A stretch of 64,000 bases of DNA from positions 3,472,001 through 3,536,000 of the forward strand of contig CP085832.1 of assembly GCA_020809705.1 (NCBI GenBank). The letters are read 5' to 3'. Position 1 is the stretch's first letter; each line of letters begins with the position of its first letter. The DNA is from Calonectria ilicicola. Taxonomy: Eukaryota; Ascomycota; Sordariomycetes; Hypocreales; Nectriaceae. The position numbers and the translations under genes are program-made. Under the pieces are notes generated by a model. That model saw only the letters and a list, made by a program, of their open reading frames with translations. It was not told the DNA's origin and did not search any database. Positions 35,489 through 47,400 of this stretch are shown here, piece after piece.

Positions 35489-36946
35489 GACGAAGCAAGG
35501 CAGCACACAGAAACAGAAGCAAAAATAGAAAAATAGAAGCTCAATGGGTAAAAATAAAATATTTATTTGGTGTACAGGGTAAATTGGTTTGGGTTTTCCG
35601 TGCACTGTATCCATCCGTCTTGACCTTGGCTGCGCCTTCCCAGGCAAATTCGCCGCCCGCCCACCAAATCACGCCCACACATCCCTCGCCCTATTTTCCT
35701 GTTCCCACACAATCCACTTGCCAACAAAGCATCAGGCGCCGACATTTTCATCGCCGTTTGCTCGCCACGGAGCACTCACTTTTCGCCTCGCCCGGCCCGT
35801 TGCAACTCGGGACCGTTGGCTGCGGGCCTCATTCCTCTCGTTTTGCCCGTTGGCGATCGTGTTTCTCCCCCTTCGTTTTTCCAATTCCTGTCCTGCCGGT
35901 CGGCTGCTTGCTGAAACCTACAGCACCTCGGCCCTTGGACTCGCAGCTTCATCCCGCAATCTTGAGAGCCAGACGCAACCAAAAACAGCCTCTGACATGG
36001 CAGGCTAGGCGCATACGCTCCGTTCGACTGACGGCTTTGCATCTGCGCATTTCATTGTGTTCCGTCCCGCCTCTGCTCTCGACTGGAAAGTTTCCGGTTC
36101 CCCTCATCATTCCTCGGCACTCTCTTGAGAGTCAAATGAGCCAGACTGAGCAAGTCACTCTTTCACTCACTCACCCGTCGCAAGGGATTATGTTTCAACA
36201 AGCTTCTCACCTTGAGGGCTACCAGTGATAAATCACTTTTCACGCCCAATTGTGGCACCATATCGCCGCCCCCAAGTTATCATGTTTCAACTTGATGATG
36301 CGACGTTGATGCTATCAACATCTCACCACTCTTGACATGCCACAGTCGGCAGTTGAATCCCACTCCCATGAACATTTAGAGCATTTCATTGCGATTCTCT
36401 GGAAAAAATCTGCAGAGCGTTTTTTCTTTCACATCACATGGGAAGCGCATTTGGTGGAGAGCAAGGTTTACTATACATTTATTCCTACACTGCCTACGTG
36501 TAGTGACCGAGACACCACTGCATCCTCTTGTGCCCTGGAAACAGGACCAAGCAAAGTCCCGATCGTCCTCCCCACAACTCCTCTTCCCCGCGACGCAGCA
36601 TTCCGGCTGCCGGTGTCATCACAGCAACCAACGTCCCTCCATCATTATGGAGCGCTCAACGTCGGAATAATGTCCTCATCGGCCCTCATTGGCAAGAAAT
36701 AACGGCTGGTCAAAAATAATAAGCCAGCAACATATTAAAAAAATCCTCGTCTCGACGCTCGCGGGGGGGCCTCAGGGAAGCAGTCCAGACAACCATCGGG
36801 ACGGCCAACTGCAAGCAAGATACGGGTAGCCATGCGGCCGGGTATAATGGCGAATCACGCTCCCATCCACAGCCAAGCAACTCCCCTGGTCCATACGAAA
36901 ATTCATACACTCGTTCATTGACCACACATGTATGCCGTGGTCTGCT
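35489..36946. other. Intergenic region between convergent genes
   Basis: About 1.46 kb between the stop codons of the Nudix and Bdf1-like genes, so it holds both 3' untranslated regions. An A-rich run with AATAAAATATTTATT at about 35552 is a plausible polyadenylation signal for the Nudix gene. Open frames on the plus strand here have no protein-like features. Confidence 0.5.
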
Positions 36947-39710
36947 TCACTCCTCTTCCGAATCCGAATCATCGCTTGATTCGGCCGTCGGGGTTGGCGC
37001 TTGGGTCACGTTTTGTGCATCGGGACCGTCATTGCCCGACTTGTACATGTCACGCAGACCCTTGAGCTGAGCGATGCGCTCTTCTTGCTCCCGGGCACTC
37101 ATGGGCTTATTCTTCTTTGGTTTACCTCCCGCTGGCTTTGGTTGTTTGGGAGGGGCTGAACGTGTCACCTCTGGAGACGTGGCCGGACCTGCCAAGTCTT
37201 TGCCGAAACCACTCAGGACCTTCTTGCACAGATCCCAAAGCTTAAGGAGAGCGTCGTTGCTCAGCTGATCAATATCCAACTCGAGCTCGCCGTCATTGTT
37301 TTCCTAGAACAGTCAGCTACAGAAACAAGCCATGGACTTGACAAGTGTATACTTACATTTTGGCCCGTGTCACGCTTAATAATGTCGATGGCACGGTCAA
37401 GGTGGGGATACTCGAGATCGTTGATGGCATTGGCGATGGCATCCTTTTCAGCGGCATTCAGATTTTTCTTGCTAGCAGCTTTCTTGGTAGCGCCAGATTT
37501 CTTGGGAGGAACGTTGCCAGTTGGCTTGCGTGGTGCTGCGTTACTAGAGGACTTGGGCTTGCTTGGCTTGCTTGACTTCTTGCTGGGTTTGCTGTCATGC
37601 TTCTGACGGTTCTCGGCTAGACTCGTCTTGGCCTTAAGAAGAGCTTCCTGCACCATGGTGACGATGCCTTGCTGGACCATGATGAGGCTCTGGTTGGGTG
37701 CATCAGCGGCGAAGAGGTCATTTAGCTTTCCACTCTCCTCGCGTAACTTGGCCTCCAAGTCTCGGACCTCGACAGCTGGGTCAAGGCCACCAGCAGCTGC
37801 GTCTTCGACCTCCTCCTCCTCTTCCTCCTCATCACTGGCGTGAGAGGCTGGGGGAGGGGCATTGGCCTTGGCATGTTTGGCCAACCAAGCATCCTTGCCC
37901 TTTACTTGGCCGTTATAAAAGTCTTCGAGCTGGCTTGCGACATATGAGACGGCATTGCCTTGCTCGACAGGTCCGTTGAAGGTGTAGCAGTTGGTGAAGA
38001 TCAGCCTCACTATTTTGTCAAAATCCTTGAAGCTGGTGATGTCCCCGCCGGACAACAAAGTGGCTACCTTGGACAAGTGCATGGGCTTTTTGATAACGGA
38101 ATAGTATGTGGGAATGTTAAGACCCTCCGCATCGACAGGCTCCATGAACCACGAGTTAAGATGCTTATTCTTGGGGGCCATAAGTTCACTGAGCACTTCC
38201 TCGGCAAACTGCAACTCGGGCTTAAGCTTCTTGCGCGAGGGCTTGGTTGTGTAGTCGATATCCTTAGACTTAGGAGCACGCACGGTACGCTTGGGACGGT
38301 CACCTTCAGTGGCTGAAGAATCACGTCTCGCTTCGACGGCAGCCTGGGTCTGTGCCGGAGGGGGCGCCGGTGAAGGCTTGTGTGTTTCAGCAGCAGCAGG
38401 GCTGGGCCTAGGACCGACGGATTGCTTGCGCACGGCACCAATTGATTCGACATGTGCGGCGGTGCGAGACTCGCGCGGGGCCTTTTGCTTGGGAGCGGGC
38501 TTGGGCTTGACCGGCTCCTCTTGTGGGATGGTGACAATGTCATCCCAGATGGATCGGATGGAGCCCTTCGCAGCATTGGTCACGTCGTGGATTGGTCCGT
38601 TAAAGGCCAGTGTGTTCTCATACATGAGAACGAGGTCCTTTCGGAAATGGGAGATGGTGACATAGGGGCCGCTGGGATCTCGAACATTACGATCGATCTC
38701 GGACAGGTCAGTGGGCTTCTCGATCTTGGCGAGATAGCTTTCCCAAAGGCCTGGCCAGAGCTTTTGGACCGAGTCACGGAAGTGAGCGCCCTGCTTGGTC
38801 TTCTTGACCCGCCCAAGAACCTTGCGAATCTCACGGCGTTGGTAAGGTGTGATTTTTTGGCCGTTAAACTCGGCGTCGTTCCACTTGTCCAATCGGGCAA
38901 ATGGATCATTTTGCTGTGTTGGGGCTTCGGCGGGGGCAGAAGAAGCGACGGCGACGGTACTACCAGCATCATCCTCGCTGGGCTCGGTCTTTGCACGCTT
39001 AGGCGCGGGCTCATCTGCGCCATCGTCCTCTCGCTCGCGGGCTACCTTGACAGGTGCATCCTCCATGTTCACTTCGATGGAAGGCTTGGGAGCAGATTCG
39101 GCATCATTGGACTCAATGGCGAGCTGGGATAGACTTGCAGGTTGCAAGTCGGCTTCAGAACCAGGTGCAGGGGCCTCGCTGGTGCCGTTGACCTTTTTGG
39201 GCGTGTCAGCGGGCTTGTCAGCCATTTCGGTGTCATCGGTAGGTTCCTTTTTGGTGGGCGTATCGACGGTGGCTTTGTCGGGAGTTGCATCTCTCATTTC
39301 GACATCTTCGGCGGGCTTAGACTTGGATTTCTCAGTGTCGGTAGATTCCTTCTTCACGTCCTTGGATTCCTCGTCACCAGCTGGCTTGTTGGAGCCATCG
39401 GCGTTTTCCATCTCTACGTCCTTGGTGACACCATTGGTTTCGGAGTGGTCTTTGTCACCGTTTACGGTAGGCTTCTCGGCGTCGTCCTTGGGGGTCGCAT
39501 GGCTGTAAAAAGCGAGCTGGTCAGCACCCGCAGGTAGATGCAGGTAGGTGGGTATGTGTAGTGGTCGCAAACGCAGCGCGTAACAGTGCACGCGCAGCGA
39601 AAACGGAGCCGAGGGGGAACTTACCCATTAACCTCAGGTTTCTGCTCCTTTTCCTCCACCGAGTCGCGCGACTTTAGATCCTCTGGGGCTGGCGATGTCA
39701 TGATTGTCAT
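36947..39710 (-). CDS. bdf1: BET-family double bromodomain transcription factor (Bdf1-like)
   Basis: Three exons: 39710-39625, 39502-37357 and 37303-36947. The introns have GTAAGT donors. The sum is 862 residues in frame. The N-terminal 260 residues are acidic, Lys/Thr-rich and disordered. Bromodomain 1 (about 265-355) is divergent but keeps an asparagine in LAFNG (Asn330). Bromodomain 2 (about 455-565) is canonical, with IPTYYSVIKKPMHLSKV and CYTFNG (acetyl-lysine-binding Asn538). An acidic run of glutamates follows (about 587-596). The NET domain spans about 709-785 across the last intron (LNAAEKDAIANAINDL, then LDIDQLSNDALLKLWDLC). The C-terminus SSDDSDSEEE resembles a CK2-type phosphosite tail. 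BET proteins read acetylated histone H4 at promoters and help recruit TFIID. Confidence 0.93.
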
Positions 39711-41900
39711 GCGCGATGACGATGCAATAGTTGAAAACACTTAGACAGCGCGTCGCGACATGAAAAAGATCGTAGTTTGATGAGCGCACGAGTCGGGTCG
39801 GCGTAGAGGATGAGCGACGGGGTGGGCGACGACAAGTGTGGATGCGGAAATGCGCGACGCGAAAATTGGTGCAGGTGGAGGCGGGGGAGCTCGTTGCTTA
39901 AATGCCTACGGCGTGGTGGCGGCGAGCGCAATGCAGAATGCGACGGAAGGTGGCGCAGAGTGAACTGGCCAAAGTGGTGCCTCGGGGACGGTGAGTGCGG
40001 ACACGGACGTAGCGGCGGCTGATGAGATGAAAAGCAGGCGCGATGCACGAGTCGGGCTGAAGGTTGGAGGCGCCGACGTCGTAGACAGCAGATGGCGATG
40101 CGCTGCACAGAGGTGAGATGCGGTGCAGAGGATGCGATGCGGATGCAAGTGGTCGCGCGCCCGAGTGGAGGCAAGAGGTGGTCGCGTCAGAAGACGAAAG
40201 TGGTCGGGATTGACAAGCGCCGGAAGAAATGCGACCGAATATCCGAAGTCGCAGGCGTATTAGAATTATAGGTGGGTTGTGTTTGGCTGATGCGCGAAAG
40301 GTTGTATGAATGTTGGTTGTTGTGCCGAAAAAAGAAAAGCCAACAAGTGTGAATGGTTGCGTTGGAATTCTTTTTTTTTTTTCTCTAACCCTTTGTTGGT
40401 TGGTGGTGGTCGGCAAGGTGAGTTTTGTAAAAGAACAAGGTGGTTGCAGGTTTGGTGGTTGCGATTTGCGCTGCGTGAGGTACCTTTACTTTTTTTTTTT
40501 ATTCGGGGCGGTGTTGGGAGGAGGGAGGGGGGGGAGGGTGTTAGGAGGGCCTGTGAGGGAAAAGCGCGTGCACGTCAGTGAATTTTGGCCGGTCGGAGGC
40601 GCGGTGGTATTTATGAGAGAAGAAGGCAAACTCCGCTGAGCCGTTGATTTGTGTCTATCGGGGCACGGAAGGGGCAGGGGAAAAAATTTAGTTGGCCGAG
40701 GTGTCGGTGCCAAAGTGAGGGTGGCCCGTGCACGTGCGTGCCCCCTCGTGCTCTTGTGCTCGCACAAGACGTGCACAAGCTAGGGCGCGGGCTGGGATTT
40801 TGTGCAGAACGAGGCTGGGGACTGGGGCTGGTGGCTTGAGGGGTGCTGTGATTGGCTTGCGGGTTCGGGCTTGCCTCACCATGGCTTCCTCACGGTGAGA
40901 CTTTTGTGGCGGCGACTAGTTGTGCCGAAGGATCAGGACGTGTAAGACAGTGGAGTGTGTGAGTGAAGCTGCGACGAGCTAGAGGCGTTGTCGGACCAGA
41001 ACCTTGGGAACATGATTGTTTGCCTGTTCATGGTTTTTGTCATGATTGGTATGAATTGAATCGACGACAGGCTTGCGCTTGTGGCTGGCGCGGCACCTGA
41101 GTGGCTCGCTGCCTGGTCACCGTGGACTGCATGAAGGCTGCCTCACTTGCAGTTTGGATGTGCACACAAAAAGTGAGTAATGATTCATGGCTTGCAAACG
41201 ATCAATGGTCATGTTTGATTTCTGATTAAACAAGAGGGAGGGAGAAGAAGAAAAGAAAAAGCCCATGATCTGACCTGGAATAGTTGGTAATAGAGAAACA
41301 AAAGACATTGCAGGAACAAAGAAGAGGGCATCACGCCACAATTTTTTTTATTCCTCTCTTCGCCCCTTCAGTCGATATCCATCCAGCTGGCTATAGAGGG
41401 CGAGTGCGCGCGTCGCGTCGCGGTTCGCCAAAAGGCCAGCGATGCCTCACGGGCCACACGACCTCGCTCTTGCAGATACCTATCTAACGGGGCATATCGC
41501 ACAAACGAGGACGAACACCAGGACCGGGGTCCGAGGCAAGTCGCGGCGATCCACACTCACACTCGAGGCAAGTCGGACACTCGTGCTGTGTGAAAGCAAG
41601 GGAATGCACGCTGGGGGAGCGCAGCCTGGGCGGCCTGGGCAGCCTGGGAGGCAGCATCCCTCCATGCCCAATGGGCGGCATGGGGTGACCCAACCCGCTG
41701 CCTACACTCGCGCTGGCTCCCGGATGAGACGGACGGATATTTGTTTTGCTCATGCGAGAATGCCATCCGGGACACTGTTTGACTAACAAGGCCCGAGTCC
41801 TGCTAATGTTGTCTTCTTCCTTTTTGTTTCGGTCTCTCGGGAAGCTTGGACTCAAGAACAACTGCGACGCGGCGAACGGGCAGCATCAATCGGGCAGGGG
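39711..41900. other. Long upstream region of the Bdf1-like gene
   Basis: No coding gene is supported. Directly upstream of the start the minus strand is pyrimidine/CA-rich. Two poly-T runs on the plus strand (about 40371-40382 and 40488-40500) are poly-A runs on the gene strand and probably promoter or leader sequence. Around 40725-40790 sequences rich in GTGC/GCAC alternate (for example GTGCACGTGCGTGC), giving potential hairpins. Many overlapping open frames in 41400-41860 come from GC-rich composition. Confidence 0.4.
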
Positions 41901-41918
41901 GGCAGCTTCTGGCTGCAG

Positions 41919-42085
41919 CCAATAAAGGGCTCATTTCGGGTCCGCTGCGCCCCACAGCCCCCGCCAATCAGCGCCCACCTCATTTAGAGGCTGCCGCGCC
42001 GCCAATCATGGCGCCTTGATGCCCTAAACAGCCATCTAAGGATACGTAGCCTCAGGCCGCCACGGTTCAAGCCAGCACGGCCAAT
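41919..42085 (+). promoter_or_regulatory. Cluster of four CCAAT boxes
   Basis: CCAAT occurs in the same orientation at 41919-41923, 41964-41968, 42002-42006 and 42081-42085. The intervals are 45, 38 and 79 bp, close to one or two steps of about 40. Several sit in a similar context, (G)CCAATCA followed by GCGCC or GGCGCC. They lie 565-730 bp upstream of the Utp12-domain gene. The CCAAT-binding HAP/NF-Y complex would be the expected factor. Confidence 0.5.
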
Positions 42086-42181
42086 CACGGCAGCCTGCGG
42101 CACAGCCACGCTCCTTGAGGGTTCCAACTCTTGCGCCAGCCTACCTGGTCGAAAACGGACGCTTCAGGACTCAAGCAGGGG

Positions 42182-42188
42182 TGACTCA
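42182..42188 (+). promoter_or_regulatory. Gcn4/Cpc1-type site TGACTCA
   Basis: A perfect TGACTCA core, 462-468 bp upstream of the Utp12-domain gene's start. This is the binding site of the amino-acid-starvation bZIP factor Gcn4/Cpc1 and of AP-1-like factors. A single 7-bp match is expected by chance every 8 kb or so. Confidence 0.3.
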
Positions 42189-42649
42189 TCAGTCAGTTGT
42201 CTTCAATGGGATTCATTCTGCTTCCGGAACAGGAAGGAACCCATGTGTTCTGGGTACGTACCCAGCAACCGTCTTATCACCATGTGATTCATCGCGTGAC
42301 TCCTTATCGATGATTATGTCATCCGCCCACTTCCAATGCTCTGCGTGTGTGTGGGGAAAGGCCCATTGCCAAGCGTCTGGAGCCAAAAAAAAGTTCGCCA
42401 GCCTCTACGACTGCGATACTGAAATTTTCCATCAACTCGGCGCTGATAACGCTGAGGACATTGACACTCCTTGTCCTGGTTGGACCTGACATATAGAGGC
42501 TATACCTCTGGCAGATTTAAGAGTTTCTATTTTCTGATATCAATTTGCATCAGCCATTTTTTTCCATTCTTCTTTTGGCAGACGATCAAAAATCTGTCTT
42601 GCCATTCACACGACCTCTATCCCGTCAATCTTTCCTCCCACAAATCCTC

Positions 42650-43864
42650 ATGACCATGTCAACCAAGCGGAAAGCTCCAGCCAAGCTGGCAGCCCCCGTT
42701 GTCCGCTCCGCCGCAAAGGCCCAAAGCAAGCCCACCATTGACGAGTCCCGCGCCTCCATCGCCGGCCCCGATGCCGTGCACAGCTCCCAGGCCGAGCCCA
42801 TCGAGATCTCGTCCGACGGCGACAGCGACGAAGATCTTTCGGACGCCGGCGAGAGTTCCCCCGAGGACGACAATGCCAAAGATACAGCCAACGGAGCCAA
42901 GGATGGCGCCGTGATCGCTCGATTAAAAGCTCCACGGAGCAAGCTTAATGGCCGAGATGCGCAATCGCCCGCCAAGCAGGATGAGGATGGTGATTCCGAC
43001 GCCGAGGCCTCTCCATCTTTTGGAGAGCTTCTCCGCGCCGAAAACGAAATCATTGACGTTCCCTCCGCCCTCCACCCCGCGGCCGCCAGCAACGCCGTTT
43101 CTGCGCCCGCCCGGAACGCCATTGCACCCCCCTCGCACCAGTCCCTCACCACCGTCCTCTCACAGGCCCTGCGCACCGACGACGTCGATCTGCTCGAGTC
43201 CTGCTTGCACACGACCGACCTCACCACTATCCGCAACACGATTGAGCGCCTCGACAGCAGCCTCGCAGGCATCCTCCTCAACAAGCTCGCCGCCCGTCTC
43301 TACCGTCGCCCAGGTCGTGCCGGCAACTTGATGACATGGGTCCAGTGGACGCTGGTTGCTCACGGCGGTGCTCTCGCCTCCCAGCCCAAGGTCATTCACA
43401 GCCTTAGCGGTCTCCAAAAGGTGCTCGCTGAGCGTGCCAAGGGTCTCAACAGCCTGCTGGCTCTTAAGGGCAAGCTTGACATGCTCGAGGGCCAGATGGA
43501 CCTGCGCCGCAAGATGTCTCGTGGCCCTGGTCTGTCCCACGGCGCCGACTCGGACGATTCAGACGACGAGGATGTCATCTGGGTCGAGGGCGAAGACGAG
43601 CGTGCTCCCACCAGGAGGCGCAATGGCGAGGACGACTTTGACGATTTCGATGACGATGACGACGATGTTCCCGTGACCAATGGTTTCGTCGGTGACTCAG
43701 ATGACGAGGAGGATGAGTCCGCCGGTGAGGAGGGCGACAGCGCTGCTGAAGAGTCTTTGGATGAGGACGAGGTTGATCACGATGATGTAGACGAGTCTAT
43801 GGGTGAGGATGAGGAGAGCGACGCTGAGGCCCCGCCTGCCAAGCTGCAAAAGAAGTCAAGGTAA
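42650..43864 (+). CDS. Utp12-domain nucleolar protein (Utp5-like, small-subunit processome)
   Basis: A single exon of 404 codons. The start at 42650 (MTMSTKRKAP) is chosen because the upstream open frame lacks conserved character; a second ATG is at 42656. Residues 1-160 are disordered, with an acidic patch IEISSDGDSDEDLSD. Residues about 162-292 form the helical Utp12 domain: LTTVLSQALRTDDVDLLESC, AGILLNKLAARLYRRPGRA, MTWVQWTLVAHGGALAS and QKVLAERAKGLNSLLALKG. The tail is extremely acidic. Utp12 domains occur at the C-termini of Utp4/5/12/13-type subunits of the U3 snoRNP processome that matures 18S rRNA. The WD40 propeller of yeast Utp5 is missing, so this is the short filamentous-fungal form. 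Utp5 is the best candidate, by domain and by the LDMLEGQMDLR helix. Confidence 0.78.
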   Translation: MTMSTKRKAPAKLAAPVVRSAAKAQSKPTIDESRASIAGPDAVHSSQAEPIEISSDGDSDEDLSDAGESSPEDDNAKDTANGAKDGAVIARLKAPRSKLNGRDAQSPAKQDEDGDSDAEASPSFGELLRAENEIIDVPSALHPAAASNAVSAPARNAIAPPSHQSLTTVLSQALRTDDVDLLESCLHTTDLTTIRNTIERLDSSLAGILLNKLAARLYRRPGRAGNLMTWVQWTLVAHGGALASQPKVIHSLSGLQKVLAERAKGLNSLLALKGKLDMLEGQMDLRRKMSRGPGLSHGADSDDSDDEDVIWVEGEDERAPTRRRNGEDDFDDFDDDDDDVPVTNGFVGDSDDEEDESAGEEGDSAAEESLDEDEVDHDDVDESMGEDEESDAEAPPAKLQKKSR

Positions 43865-44458
43865 AAAAAAGAAGGCAGAAATGGGGAATAGGAGTAGAAA
43901 AAAAAGACGAGGGCACTCTGGCTGATGATTTCGCGGCGTTTGTCTCGTAGACTGGGTTTTCTGTACGTATTTTGGCAATATAATGAGTTGATACCTCCCG
44001 CTACATCTAAAAAATGAAAACTAGTGACTAGTGACGCAGAGGCGTTTGTGTGTGCGTGTGTGTGATGCAAGCCTGTATTCCCTCGCTATGTAACCCTTAG
44101 AACTATTCTACACACCAGTTCAAGAAGCATCTTGCTTTCCTGAATGTCATAATTAAACACGATAAGAAAAAAGTGATTGTAAGATGTATCCATTTCGTCC
44201 AGTTTGTTATCCAGCGCCTCGCCATGCTAGGGACCATGATGAATTTTCATGAGTCAGGAACCCAAATTACCAAAACAAGCCCATTTGCTGCCCGTTTGTC
44301 TGCGCCTCTTTTTTTCTGTGATTCCCAAGAATAGTACATGGAGTATTTGATCCAATCCTAGTTCAGTTTTGTGAATCCAAACCGAATCTGTAGGTAGTAG
44401 TTGAAGTTGTTGTTGTTGTTGTAGTAGTAGTAGCAGTTGTAGTAGTGGTATTAAGCGA
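43865..44458. other. Intergenic region with GTT/GTA trinucleotide repeats
   Basis: It lies between the stop codons of convergent genes. A GT run (GTGTGTGCGTGTGTGTG) lies at about 44046-44063. Near 44405-44445 a run of GTT and then GTA/GCA triplets immediately follows (on the minus strand) the stop of the large gene. No gene is seen. Confidence 0.5.
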
Positions 44459-47400
44459 CTAGGGCAAAACGCTCTGTCGCCATTGCTCGATGCGATTGAC
44501 TGAGCCACCGCTTCCGGGCATTTGCATCTGCATCCCGGGCTGCATCATGCCTCCGCCATAGGCACCCATGCCCGCACCGTAGGGGCTCAAGTTGTTCATG
44601 CTGGCGTTCATGCCGTTGTGCATTCCAAGACCGTTGTTCATTCCCATTCCGTTGTAGCCGCCCATACCATTCATGGTGTTCATTGTTCCAAGGTTCATCA
44701 TGGAGCCACCAAAGGCAGGCTGCTGCATGGGCATCCCAGGTTGCATTGGTGCGCCATACGAGGTAAAGACGGCGCTGGCTCGGTGTTGAAGGGTGTTGCC
44801 ACCATAAACCTGGTTGTGCAGGGCGGGCGTGGACATTGAGGCTTGCATCGACACCTGCATTGCAGCCTCGGGTCCGAGACCGCCTGTACCATCGTTGAAA
44901 GCACCGCCGCGGAAGCCACCTGAGCGCATGCCGGTGTTGGGGTTGTCGAGAGTTGACGGCATTTGGCTCCTGTATGCAGCCATACGGGCCTCTTGCACGT
45001 CAGGGGCAACGCGGATAGTGGGTGCCTTGCTGGGGTCATCCAAGTGTTGGGGCATCTGACTCCTGTAGACGGCCATCTTGGCGTCGCGCTCTCTTGCTTG
45101 GCGGCTTTCGCGCTCCATGCGCTGCCTCTCCTCCTGGTTTCTAAGATCAGTCTCTCTTAGCGGGTGAGAGCCCAGCACATTGGCCATGCTCTTACGCATC
45201 TTCATGGGACCTTCGGGTTCCACGGGCGCAGAGAGTTGGTTGAGACTCATTTCACGTTCGCGGGCCTCGCGCTCGGATTGCAAGCGGCGACGGCGCTCGC
45301 CCAATGTTTCGTCTTCGGGTGCCTTGGGCGTCTTCTTCTCCTTTTCTTCTTTCTTTTTGTCTTCGTCAAGGTCGCCAAATTGGCTGAGGAGCTCAGCGGA
45401 AAAGACACTGCTGACGGGACGGGCCTTGGGAAGAGGGTTATCCTCGTCGTTCGTAGCAAGACGCTTCTTGCGCTCGGCAAGCGTCTCACCAGGGATCTCG
45501 TCCTCTTCGGCATCGCCGTTGTTGGATGCATCCTGGCCAGAGACGGGTGTTCGTGGGAGGTGAACACCACTGCCGTTGGCCGACAAGTTCATCACACTAG
45601 GGCGGTTTTGAATCATAAGTGCCCTGGGGTCTTGTCCATGTAGACGTGCCCGGCGCTGACTGAGGGGCTCGTTGTCCTCGAGCTCACGTCGCTCCATCAG
45701 GCCGAGGGGACGGTTCAGGTCCATGACGTTCTGTGCACCTTGACCTCTGGCTGCAATGATGGCCAAGGGAACATCCTCATCGTCAGATGACTCATCTTCC
45801 TCGTGTCCTTCACCGTCCTCCCAAGCCAAGTTGACACGCTTATCCTTGCGATGCTTTCGTTGGGTCTCGGCAACAGCATCCAATTCCAACAGAGTGGCAT
45901 GCATTCCACCAGGGAACTGTCGTTGGGTTCGCTGCTTCTGCTGCTGCTTACGAAGCTGAAGCTCGGCCAAGAGGGTGGTCGGCGGCCCATGGTACGATTC
46001 GTCATCCAGTTGTCCTTCGTCCTCATCGTCGTCGCCAGAATGGTGGCTGCGATCATCATGGTGACCAGCCAGTCCATCATTCTCGCCAGCAGTAGTGTTT
46101 GCATTGACAGGTCCGAGTCCGTTCTCCGAATTGGCATGGTCTTTATCTTTATCCTTGTCCTCCTTACGTTTGCCAAGCCACATGAATGAGGAACGCTTCT
46201 TGGCAGGCTGCTCGGTTGGTTCTGGCTTTAGCAAAACATTTGGTCCCACTGAGGCGCGTTTCTTTTCCTTTCCATATACCTCATTGCCGAGTTTACCAAA
46301 CTTGTTGTCAGTGAAGGCACTGACGGGTGCTACGGCTGAAGCATCGAGAATGCTGTCGAGGGTGGCCATGGCCGACCCATCCTTAACCTCAATCTCGGGT
46401 CCATTGTTGGCTGGCGGCTCATCAAAATAGGCGCTCGCCCTTAGTGCTGGAGGCAGATTGGACAGTCGCGACTTGCGTTTGTCTGGGTCCGCCTTTGTAA
46501 GTCGCTGAGGCCGTCGAAGCTCCACTTCGGGCTCTGGTCTGGCCTCTTCGGGCTGCACTTCGGAATGCTGCCCATGGCTGGATTGGACAGATCGGGTTTC
46601 GGCGGGGGGCAGACCTTGTAGTTCATCTGTGGAGAGAGCCGCAAATGATTCCCGGTGGCCAGCGAGGGGGTCTGGCAGGTACGAATCCCGCTTGTTATCG
46701 TGGGGGATTTCATCAAGAACACGGGACTGTCGGTTGCCCTCCAGATTAAGTGCTTGAGAGCTTCGGTTACCCCCCTCCATCATCATGCTGAGAACCTGAG
46801 AGCGTCGGTTGCTTCGGTCAGCTACTTTAGGTTTGTTGGACAGTTTTGGCGGTAGGTTAAGCATTGCAGGGACGCGAGCGGGATAATACAGCATTTGCTG
46901 GCCAGACTGAGGATCGAAGAAAGACTGTGGCCGGGCTGCTGATTGAGGGGCGCCATGTCTGGGAACAGCTGGAGGCACATCTTGCTCGATGGGTGATTCA
47001 TGGTCTTCGGGGTGATAATGCACTCCGTCGAAATCACCAAAGGCATCCTGGCACTGCTGAAACGTGGTGTCGGACCGCGAACTGCTAGGCCTATGGGGAT
47101 CTGATGACACTGATAGCGCTTCTGGCTCCTGGTTTGCCAGTAAGCCTGCAGACACATCGGCAGTGGGGGAATCTGCCTTGGCCCGATCAAGAAAATCATC
47201 ATGGCCCATCATATTTTGGAAAACATCAGTGCTGGGGATGTTGGCGTCACGTAGCTCCTCGGGCAAAAGTGAGTCGTTCTCAGTGCTCTTGAGAGGCGGT
47301 GATGCATCGGCCTTGTCAAGGGCATCCTTGGTCAGAGCAATAGGCTCTGACTCGGAAATTTCGGCCAGGGACATTTTGGTTGATCTGACGCTTCGGACAG

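Noticed and set aside
35128..36228. A 366-codon plus-strand frame overlapping the Nudix gene and continuing past it
   Set aside because: It is out of frame with the conserved Nudix domain, its composition is Arg/Pro/Ser-rich throughout, and it has no domain.
38452..39537. Long plus-strand frames opposite the bromodomain gene
   Set aside because: They run antisense to conserved bromodomain and linker codons. Their hydrophobic Leu/Val content follows from the opposite strand's acidic and lysine codons.
45164..46189. Plus-strand frames with apparent membrane segments inside the 1435-codon gene
   Set aside because: They are shadows of Glu/Asp/Lys-rich codons on the minus strand.
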